From: Bacteroidota bacterium
Lineage (GTDB): Bacteria > Bacteroidota > Bacteroidia > M30B66
Reading direction: 5' to 3'
DNA: 10,094 nt
Assembly (NCBI GenBank): GCA_947497195.1
Contig: CANMGM010000063.1
Coordinates: 1 to 10,094, forward strand
In this document: one piece after another, positions 1-5,054 of the stretch
How positions within the stretch are numbered: position 1 is the stretch's first letter
Layout of the letters: the number at the start of each line of letters is the position of its first letter
Notes under the pieces: model-generated
Databases searched by the model: none
What the model was told of the DNA's origin: nothing
What the model saw: the letters and a program-made list of their open reading frames with translations, nothing else
Position numbers and translations under genes: made by a program

Positions 1-409
1 ATTGTTTTTCGAGGCGACGTTGAAAGGGGAGGGTTAAGGCTTCGATGAGCAAAATACCCCAGGCAACATGCAGCAATTCGGGCAGCCAGAATGCCGATAG
101 GGTAAGGAGTGCGCCGCAAAGTGAAAGTACATTGTACCAGGGACGGAGTTTTTCGGGCGTTTTAAAAACGGAGAGGCCCGCTAAAAAGGCGGTAACAATT
201 CCTGTCCCGAAAAATGCAAGGATGTAAGTATAGAAATTAGATACCCGCTGCGCAATATCTTCCCGTTTTATAGTGGCTTCGCCGATTTGCTGCCAGTCCG
301 AAAACAGGAGTTTGGGGTGGTAATCGGGCATGAAATACCAGGCCGCCAACAAAGCAATAAACACAACATTGCCATTGAAAGCAAGGGGAAGTTTAAAACG
401 ATTCTGCAT
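1..409 (-). CDS. Partial multi-pass membrane protein, unknown function
   Basis: The frame is open from an ATG at 409 to the left edge of the window (136 codons), so the C-terminus lies outside. An in-frame TGA stands five codons upstream of the ATG, and the next methionine is residue 27, which supports this start. The visible protein has about four hydrophobic stretches (residues roughly 8-27, 61-82, 91-109 and 112-128). A polar loop at 37-58 separates the first two, so this looks like an integral inner-membrane protein. I recognise no family motif. No TAnnTTTG-type promoter is evident upstream. The plus-strand frame at 45-227 is a shadow of this gene. Confidence 0.6.
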   Translation of the reverse strand, partial: MQNRFKLPLAFNGNVVFIALLAAWYFMPDYHPKLLFSDWQQIGEATIKREDIAQRVSNFYTYILAFFGTGIVTAFLAGLSVFKTPEKLRPWYNVLSLCGALLTLSAFWLPELLHVAWGILLIEALTLPFQRRLEKQ

Positions 410-606
410 GGGCCTGCAAGCTAATCAACACATCGCGCATTTGCTAATGAAATGGGATTTGAAATGGGATGTTTGGTTTTAAGAAAATCTCGAGGTGAAG
501 CCCCTTTGGCCGCCTTAGAACACAGGCTGAAGCACGATAAATAACGTGTAGGTTCGTGGTAAGGAATTAATGGGCAGTGACTTAAAATATAACCACGTTT
601 AAGATT

Positions 607-622
607 TGCTCTATGCAGAGCA
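607..622 (-). terminator. Small hairpin directly after hepT stop
   Basis: A perfect 6-base stem (TGCTCT / AGAGCA) with a 4-base loop begins one base after the hepT stop codon. On the minus strand it is followed by AATCTT rather than a run of T, so it is a weak intrinsic terminator at best; it may instead protect the 3' end of the transcript. Confidence 0.3.
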
Positions 623-964
623 TTACGAATTTTTACGGATCACGTTTAATTCGTGTGCCAAAGCAGGGACATTGTTTTGAATAATTCCCCAAATTAATTC
701 GGCCTCGACAGCGTCGTAAGCATGTGCAATAATATTTCTTAATCCAATGATATTTCCTGCCGATGAAATGGGAAAACCCGGATCAATTTCAAGGATTTTA
801 CGAATAGCCTCTCCGATAATTTCGAGATCCCGTTCAACAGCTCGTTGCAAAATAAAATCGGCTTTGAAATGATTGAAATTATTACCTGTTTTTACTTTAA
901 TAATCTCAATTTCCTGAATTACACTCTCGATATCGAGGATGTATTTTAGAAGCTTAGGCTGCAT
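623..964 (-). CDS. hepT: HepT-type HEPN (DUF86) ribonuclease toxin
   Basis: This is a 113-residue, all-helical HEPN-domain protein of the DUF86/HepT family, close to the family's usual length. The diagnostic RX4HXY motif is intact: R76, H81 and Y83, in the segment RNIIAHAY. A typical upstream signature, ERDLEIIGEA at 44-53, is also present. In characterised HEPN/MNT modules HepT is an RNA-cleaving toxin that acts in the cytoplasm, and its motif tyrosine is AMP-modified by the partner MntA. The start codon overlaps the 3' end of mntA by 11 bases, which implies co-translation. The active-site motif shows no damage, so the toxin is probably functional; this is inferred from sequence only. Confidence 0.9.
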   Translation of the reverse strand: MQPKLLKYILDIESVIQEIEIIKVKTGNNFNHFKADFILQRAVERDLEIIGEAIRKILEIDPGFPISSAGNIIGLRNIIAHAYDAVEAELIWGIIQNNVPALAHELNVIRKNS

Positions 965-1262
965 ACACTTGAACCTTTGTGCGCTCTATTTCTGCAATCA
1001 GCACCGCATTTTTGAGCGATTTTTCAGAAACTAAATCGATATGCCTTTCAAATAGCAATTCAAGCTTGTGCAATAACGAGAAGTAGTTATCAGAATATTC
1101 GAGTACATCGATATCGTCAGAAAACCGAACCAGGAAATCTACATCCGAATATTCGTTCATCGAGCTTTTGGCCACAGAACCAAATAAAGAAAGGGCGCTT
1201 ACCTTGTGCAATTTGCATAAGGCACCAAGTTCCTGTCTTTTATTTTCGACCAGTATATTCAT
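954..1262 (-). CDS. mntA: MntA-type minimal nucleotidyltransferase antitoxin
   Basis: This is a 102-residue minimal nucleotidyltransferase. The polymerase-beta-like signature GSX10DXD is complete: G28-S29 and D40-x-D42 (YSDVDFLV). A third acidic residue is likely D76 in HIDLVS. In studied pairs MntA neutralises HepT by transferring AMP to the toxin's RX4HXY tyrosine. The gene lies first in the pair, the usual order, and overlaps hepT by 11 bases. A TAnnTTTG promoter lies just upstream, leaving only a short leader, so the module has its own transcription. The flanks (a membrane-protein gene and non-coding repeat-like DNA) give no sign of a larger defence island. Confidence 0.88.
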   Translation of the reverse strand: MNILVENKRQELGALCKLHKVSALSLFGSVAKSSMNEYSDVDFLVRFSDDIDVLEYSDNYFSLLHKLELLFERHIDLVSEKSLKNAVLIAEIERTKVQVYAA

Positions 1263-1273
1263 TTAGCTTCTAA

Positions 1274-1307
1274 CAAAGATAGTAGATTGAAACTTTTCTC
1301 ATTCAAA
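1274..1307 (-). promoter_or_regulatory. Bacteroidota-type promoter of mntA-hepT
   Basis: On the minus strand a perfect -7 box TATCTTTG (1274-1281) is preceded by TTTG (1304-1307) with a 22-base spacer. This fits the TTTG/TTG ... TAnnTTTG promoter class of this phylum, with a spacer at the long end. The -7 box ends 11 bases before the mntA ATG, so the leader is very short. Confidence 0.6.
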
Positions 1308-1320
1308 AAAACGTAGTGTT

Positions 1321-1508
1321 TTAGGCGTCAAGCCTACGGCCCTTGATGCATCGCATTCATGCTCGGTCTAGCTAAGTTGTAAGAGCGATACCCTTTGTTG
1401 CCACCTGTAACCACGGGCGGCGATTCAACCACCTATAAAGAAAAGGGCGTAGCCCGGCCATCTTTGTACATTTATATCCTGCAGCTAGAAATGAAGGGGC
1501 AGCGCCCT
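1321..1508. repeat. Repeat-like block with small GC hairpins
   Basis: This block is richer in GC than its AT-rich surroundings. It carries several short stem-loops: TAGGC / GCCTA (1322-1336), GGGC-GTA-GCCC (1445-1455) and GGGC-AGC-GCCC (1497-1507). The last two share the same four-base stems 52 bases apart. The style resembles dispersed intergenic repeats I associate with Bacteroidota genomes, but membership in a repeat family is inferred from memory, as there is only one copy in the window. Confidence 0.35.
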
Positions 1509-1650
1509 GACATAAAACACCGTGCAAAAAAACATAATACGCACAATACATACCGAAACCATAAAACCCTATTTTTGAACCATCAAACACAAACCCGATT
1601 GAGAAAAACCTAAAGAAAGAAATCTAACATAATTAGCGTTTGCTAAATTC

Positions 1651-1762
1651 TGCACAGGAAAAGTCGAAAATTCTAAAGAAGCAGAGAGTCGAAACAAGCG
1701 CTCACGCAAAGGCGTGGGCATTGTCAAATTCTGCTTCTAGGGCTTCGACTCCCTCCTGTGCA
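1651..1762. repeat. 112-base imperfect palindrome, structured element
   Basis: Five nested complementary segments fold this stretch into one long hairpin: 1651-1659 with 1754-1762 (9 bp), 1662-1668 with 1744-1750 (7 bp), 1677-1685 with 1730-1738 (9 bp), 1694-1697 with 1721-1724 (4 bp), and 1700-1707 with 1712-1719 (8 bp including one T-G wobble) around the loop AAAG. Small internal loops separate the arms. The motif AGTCGAA occurs twice on the left arm (1662 and 1687). No open frame explains it. It could be a miniature inverted-repeat element, a structured RNA or a transcription-end structure; strand and function are unknown. Confidence 0.65.
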
Positions 1763-1842
1763 AGTTTGGTAACTGACCCACGCTGATTTTTTATACTAAT
1801 CCTTAACCGTATTGCTGGGCTGGCAATGCAAAAGAAAACCCT

Positions 1843-2406
1843 ATGAAAACAAATTTATTTTTAACTGCCGCGCTCAGTTTAAGCTTTTGTTTAGCGAGCA
1901 CGGCACAAACCTTACCGGCGTATTTACCCGCCGATGGACTGGTTGGCTGGTGGCCGTTTAACGGGAATGCAAATGATGAGAGTGGGGACAATTTTAATTT
2001 GTTTAATACAGGTGCAAATCTTCATCCTGATCGATTTGGTAACAATAATCAATCTTATTGGGTTGGTAATGGAGGCTCATTAACCTATACCGGACCTTCA
2101 ATAACCGGGGGCGAGTCTTTTACCTATTCATTTTGGATGAAGACCAACCAAAACTTAAATGAATTCCAAGATTGGATTTTCAGTGAGGATGGGGAGAATG
2201 AGAATGGAATTCCAACAGGCATCTGGTTCTTCTTTAATCCATTTTCTAAAAATCTCGGTATAGTGCATCCTGCGGTTTCATATGCCGGAATATTGAGTTG
2301 TCCTTTCCCTGGTATTGACGAATGGCATCACGTTGTTGTTGAGGGACCGGTATCTTATCGTGTATATATAGATGGTCAACTGGCATCAACAGGAGGCAGC
2401 CAATGA
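1843..2406 (+). CDS. LamG-like secreted protein, N-terminal part (frameshifted)
   Basis: This 187-codon frame begins with a Sec signal peptide (hydrophobic core about 4-18, likely cleavage after A21, STA|QT). It continues into a LamG/concanavalin A-like jellyroll domain. Typical markers are GLVGWWPFNGNANDESG at 32-48, the FTYSFWMKT strand, WHHVVV at 161-166 and YIDG at 175-178. Such domains bind or act near glycans, or serve as adhesion modules, outside the cell. The frame stops at TGA (2404-2406) in the middle of the domain, and the missing last strands continue in the next frame. An A-rich leader precedes the ATG. A promoter is not clear: TTTG at 1765 has no good TAnnTTTG partner. Confidence 0.75.
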   Translation: MKTNLFLTAALSLSFCLASTAQTLPAYLPADGLVGWWPFNGNANDESGDNFNLFNTGANLHPDRFGNNNQSYWVGNGGSLTYTGPSITGGESFTYSFWMKTNQNLNEFQDWIFSEDGENENGIPTGIWFFFNPFSKNLGIVHPAVSYAGILSCPFPGIDEWHHVVVEGPVSYRVYIDGQLASTGGSQ

Positions 2407-2932
2407 TTCGATTTATTTTGGAGTCCACCGTTTTCAAAATCAAACTCCAGGTTGGTTTCCATATTACTTTAACGGTTCTCTCGACGACATCGGCATCTGG
2501 AACCGCGCTCTGAGCCCCGAAGAAGTACAACAAATCTACACGCTCAATGCCTGCACCTTCACCATTTACGATACCGTTACCATTGAGAATGTAGTTACCG
2601 TTTACGATACCATGCTCACCACTGTTACCGATACGCTCATCATCAACACGCTCATTACCGAGCTGGCACCTCCGGCCAATACCAATACCATCAAGGTATT
2701 CCCCAACCCGGCCGGCAGCACCCTCACCATCGATTACGGCAACTTCGCCCTTATGAACGGCTACCAGCTGCGCATCGAAAACTCGCTCGGGCAGGAGGTG
2801 TTCCAAACCAACATCAACCAGCAAAGCGATACGCTCAGCCTCGGCACCTGGGGCGGCAATGGTTTGTACTTCGTGCACATCGTCGATCCGCAAGGCAATA
2901 CGATAGATATTCGGAAGATTATTCTGCAATAG
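2372..2932 (+). CDS. LamG end plus T9SS type A sorting domain (C-terminal part)
   Basis: The frame's first ATG (2372) lies in sequence that really belongs to the other frame; genuine homology starts near residue 11 (NDSIYFG). It finishes the LamG domain with the usual closing motif FNGSLDDIGIWNRALSPEEVQQIY (33-56). A threonine-rich linker with 12-residue repeats follows (about 64-88), then a T9SS type A sorting domain (about 107-186) with VFPNPA at 109-114, GLYFVHI at 164-170 and the end KIILQ. In T9SS substrates this tail directs export through the outer membrane and is removed on arrival. Without the N-terminal part it lacks a signal peptide, so it cannot be exported on its own. Confidence 0.75.
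   Translation: MVNWHQQEAANDSIYFGVHRFQNQTPGWFPYYFNGSLDDIGIWNRALSPEEVQQIYTLNACTFTIYDTVTIENVVTVYDTMLTTVTDTLIINTLITELAPPANTNTIKVFPNPAGSTLTIDYGNFALMNGYQLRIENSLGQEVFQTNINQQSDTLSLGTWGGNGLYFVHIVDPQGNTIDIRKIILQ
2385..2415 (+). other. Probable single-base frameshift inside the LamG domain
   Basis: Domain sequence is convincing in one frame up to YIDGQLASTGGS (about 2400), and in the next frame from NDSIYFG (about 2402) onward. Removing one base here would join both into a 362-residue protein: signal peptide, LamG, linker, T9SS sorting domain. There is no long homopolymer and no recognisable programmed slippery site, so a recent inactivating indel or a sequencing error is more likely than recoding. Confidence 0.75.
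2565..2636 (+). repeat. Imperfect 36-base tandem repeat in the linker
   Basis: TTTACGATACC recurs at 2565-2575 and 2601-2611, a 36-base period equal to 12 residues (IYDTVTIENVV, then VYDTMLTTVTD). It encodes the extended Thr/Val/Asp linker between the LamG and sorting domains. Partial echoes (GTTACCGATACGC) follow up to about 2637. Confidence 0.55.
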
Positions 2933-2941
2933 CAGCAGATT

Positions 2942-2975
2942 TCAATAGCCCCGGATTTCAATCCGGGGTTATTGA
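2942..2975. repeat. 15-bp hairpin after the LamG/T9SS gene
   Basis: A near-perfect stem (2942-2956 with 2961-2975, one G-T wobble) with the loop TTCA lies ten bases after the stop codon. No T-run follows on either strand, so it is not a classical terminator alone. Its core, CCCCGGAT / ATCCGGGG, looks like a dispersed intergenic hairpin of the kind seen in Bacteroidota, which is a recollection and untested. Confidence 0.55.
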
Positions 2976-2980
2976 TGAAG

Positions 2981-3030
2981 AAAACCGGAATTGCTCACCC
3001 GAGCGACTCCGGTTTTTGTTTTTGTTTTTG
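2981..3030 (+). terminator. Intrinsic terminator for the LamG/T9SS gene
   Basis: A stem AAAACCGGA (2981-2989) pairs with TCCGGTTTT (3008-3016), and an inner stem GCTC (2993-2996) pairs with GAGC (3001-3004) around ACCC. A T-rich tract follows (TTTTTG repeated three times to 3030). On the opposite strand the hairpin ends in TTTTCTTC, so it might also weakly stop transcription from the minus-strand gene ending at 3137. Confidence 0.75.
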
Positions 3031-3136
3031 TCGCGTTTATTCCTGCAACCGCACTAATTCGATATTTACCCATGCCGTTTAGCGAGCGAAGCGTTTCGAA
3101 TTTCGGCTCCTGAATGAACCCGCTTACTTCCCTCAC

Positions 3137-3739
3137 CTAAAACCGCACATCCAATCCAACTGCATTGCCCCGAAACCACAAGCCCCTCAAAATGGTGCGA
3201 TAATAATCAGAGCCTTGCTTGAGCGCCAATGCATAGATGCTGTCGAACAACAATAAAAATCCACCCTGTAAATACAAACTTGTTCCATAGCCTTTGAGGC
3301 GATTGTATGCCAAACCCGCATTGGTATTTTTGGCCATGTTGTTCAGCGCAAAGCCTGTTGCAATGTAAGCGAGGTCCAATCCACAATTGAGCAGCAAAAT
3401 GCGTTCGGTGCGTGTGTAACGGTGCAGCGCCAACACAGGGTCTGAAGCTGCTTCCTCATCACGCAGCCGCATCAAACCTGCATACGCCAGCGTTCCATTC
3501 ACCACATTCCAGGCAGCATTGAACCCGAAGAACTGCTTTTGCCAACCATCTTGTGTGGCGGCGAGCACCAGGCCGCTGGCTATCTGACTTCCCGACCAAA
3601 TGGCCAGGGTTTTCATCGCCGTGCGATCAATCACGCGGCGGTCAATGTCCATTTGAAGTGCCAAACTATCGATTTTCTGTGCGAACGTATACTGTTGAAC
3701 TGCACCAAGAAACAAAAAGCCGAGCAGCGCAATCCTCAT
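3137..3739 (-). CDS. Conserved Bacteroidota membrane protein, unknown function
   Basis: This 200-residue protein has a Sec-type signal sequence (residues 1-20, cleavage likely at TFA|QK) and about four hydrophobic stretches: 47-62, 71-91, 112-132 and 150-174. The segments FGFNAAWNVVNGTLAYAG, LLLNCGLDLAYIATGFAL and RLKGYGTSLYLQGGFLLLFD resemble a small family of Bacteroidota membrane proteins (possibly DUF6992; this name is from memory and not verified). Its ATG overlaps the TGA of the upstream gene in an ATGA junction, which argues for translational coupling and a shared job in the envelope. No enzymatic motif is visible and I assign no function. Confidence 0.75.
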   Translation of the reverse strand: MRIALLGFLFLGAVQQYTFAQKIDSLALQMDIDRRVIDRTAMKTLAIWSGSQIASGLVLAATQDGWQKQFFGFNAAWNVVNGTLAYAGLMRLRDEEAASDPVLALHRYTRTERILLLNCGLDLAYIATGFALNNMAKNTNAGLAYNRLKGYGTSLYLQGGFLLLFDSIYALALKQGSDYYRTILRGLWFRGNAVGLDVRF

Positions 3740-5007
3740 GTCTTTTGCTTTTTCTTTTTCGCCGCCGGAAAGAGGATGTTGTTCAAGATAAGTCGGTAGC
3801 CTGGCGAATTGGGATGCAACTTCAAATCCGTTGGTGGATCGCCTACTTTATGCTCGTAATCTTCCGGATCGTGCCCGCCGTAAAAACTCCAGGTGCCTTT
3901 GCCGTATTCGCCGTGAATGTAGCGCGCCTCGCCGGCAGCCTTGTTTTCGCCCATAATCAGCACTTCGTTTTTGATGTGTTTCTTCAAAAACGCCGTGGTC
4001 TGACCCATAAAACCTTTGATGATTTTCTCGTGGTTCTGGCAAAGCATCGTTGGCACAGGATCCCATTTGGCCGAGAATTCGAACAGGGCAAAATAATCGT
4101 CACGCTCCGGAATACGGCGGCTTTGCGTCGCATCGATGCTCGAGAATTCGTACTCGGCCGGATTTTTACTCAGGATAAAATCATTAAACGCAAAGCAATG
4201 CGAAAAGTCGATTTTATTTTGCATCCCCGGATCGGCTGCATCGCCGTCGAACATGTTCTCGCAAATGTCAACGCCATCGGCGGCAAGCGCAATATCGTAG
4301 CTATCGGTAGCCGAACACATCGCAAACAGGAAGCCTCCCCCTACGGTAAAATCGCGGATCTTCTTTGCAACAGCAAGCTTTAGTTCCGACACTTTCCCAA
4401 AGCCTAGACGGCGCGCCATATCTTCGGCACTTTGCTGCTGATCCTGATACCATTTTTGCCCGCGGTAGGCGTACCAGAATCGCCCGTATTGCCCCGTAAA
4501 ATCTTCATGATGCAAGTGCAGCCAATCGTACAACGGCAATTTGTCGGTCATGATTTCCTCATCGTACACCACGTCGTACGGAATTTCGGCATACGTTAAA
4601 ACCAGCGTAACGGCATCATCCCAAGGCGCTTTGTCCTTCGGCGAATACACAGCCACACGCGGCGCCTTCTCGAGCTTCACGGCATCCATGTTCGCTTCGG
4701 GCGAGGCAATCTCCTGCATAATGGCATTGGCCTGCGCATCGGCAATTATCTGGTAACTCACCCCGCGAATCACACATTCGTCTTCAATGGGTTTTAAATG
4801 CTTTATTAAAAAACTACCGCCACGATAATTCAGCAACCAGTGCATTTCAACTTCCTGCTTCAAGACCCAATAAGCAATTCCATAAGCTTTCAGGTGATTC
4901 TGCTGACTTTTGTCCATTGGAATGAACAGCGAAGTCGATTTCAATGGCAAGCCAATACCGCAAAGCAGAAACAGAACAAGAAAAAGATTAAATTTCGAAC
5001 GCATCAT
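3736..5007 (-). CDS. Conserved secreted protein, amidotransferase-like; often labelled asparagine synthetase B
   Basis: The protein has 423 residues and starts at a double ATG; the second is three bases in and equally possible. An N-terminal signal peptide (about 5-25) points to export. It matches from memory a highly conserved Bacteroidota family commonly named 'asparagine synthetase B', including the Lys-rich end KKKKQKT. That name is doubtful: there is no N-terminal catalytic Cys of an Ntn glutaminase and no PP-loop synthetase motif. The segments PRVAVYSP (116-123), GGGFLFAMCSATDS (223-236) and FYGGHDPED (375-383) look like a class I glutamine amidotransferase/ThuA-type fold, with C231 placed like a nucleophile-elbow Cys and H379 as a possible partner. 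Activity is unproven. It lies 47 bases after dnaB and overlaps the next membrane-protein gene by 4 bases. Confidence 0.75.
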   Translation of the reverse strand: MMRSKFNLFLVLFLLCGIGLPLKSTSLFIPMDKSQQNHLKAYGIAYWVLKQEVEMHWLLNYRGGSFLIKHLKPIEDECVIRGVSYQIIADAQANAIMQEIASPEANMDAVKLEKAPRVAVYSPKDKAPWDDAVTLVLTYAEIPYDVVYDEEIMTDKLPLYDWLHLHHEDFTGQYGRFWYAYRGQKWYQDQQQSAEDMARRLGFGKVSELKLAVAKKIRDFTVGGGFLFAMCSATDSYDIALAADGVDICENMFDGDAADPGMQNKIDFSHCFAFNDFILSKNPAEYEFSSIDATQSRRIPERDDYFALFEFSAKWDPVPTMLCQNHEKIIKGFMGQTTAFLKKHIKNEVLIMGENKAAGEARYIHGEYGKGTWSFYGGHDPEDYEHKVGDPPTDLKLHPNSPGYRLILNNILFPAAKKKKQKT

Positions 5008-5017
5008 TTCAACAACG

Positions 5018-5050
5018 TAAAAGTACGGAGTTCAGTTTACAGATGCGCAA
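5018..5050 (-). promoter_or_regulatory. Candidate promoter for the amidotransferase-like gene
   Basis: On the minus strand TTG (5048-5050) and TACTTTTA (5018-5025), one mismatch from TAnnTTTG, are separated by 22 bases. The -7 box ends 10 bases before the first ATG. It lies in the 47-base gap after dnaB, so the downstream pair may be transcribed both from here and by read-through, as no terminator is seen in the gap. Confidence 0.45.
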
Positions 5051-5054
5051 AAAA

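Larger units (their letters stand above)
1263..1842. other. Non-coding stretch between mntA and the LamG gene
   Basis: This 580-base gap holds no credible gene. From the left it contains the mntA promoter, a GC-richer repeat-like block (about 1321-1508), an AT-rich spacer with a small perfect hairpin (TTAGC / GCTAA, 1633-1646), a long imperfect palindrome (1651-1762) and the upstream region of the LamG gene. Two 72-codon frames on opposite strands (1372-1590 and 1395-1613) cover the same DNA; neither resembles a protein I know, and their overlap is best explained by chance. Confidence 0.6.

Noticed and set aside
449..472. Tandem GAAATGGGAT pair upstream of the left-edge membrane gene
   Set aside because: There are only two short copies with no palindromic symmetry or link to a promoter box; too little to call an operator.
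1395..1613. Small basic 72-residue protein on the plus strand
   Set aside because: It overlaps an equally long frame on the other strand, crosses hairpin repeats, has no leader or promoter, and has no known motif.
2390..2410. Programmed frameshift as explanation for the split LamG gene
   Set aside because: There is no slippery heptamer, A-run or prfB-like context at the junction; an indel or read error is simpler.
2246..2929. 227-codon minus-strand open frame over the LamG/T9SS gene
   Set aside because: It is antisense to a clear LamG and sorting domain; its translation shows repeats that only mirror the linker repeats.
3553..4383. 276-codon plus-strand open frame
   Set aside because: It lies antisense to the well-supported amidotransferase-like gene, its translation shows no domain pattern, and its length follows from the codon use of the opposite strand.
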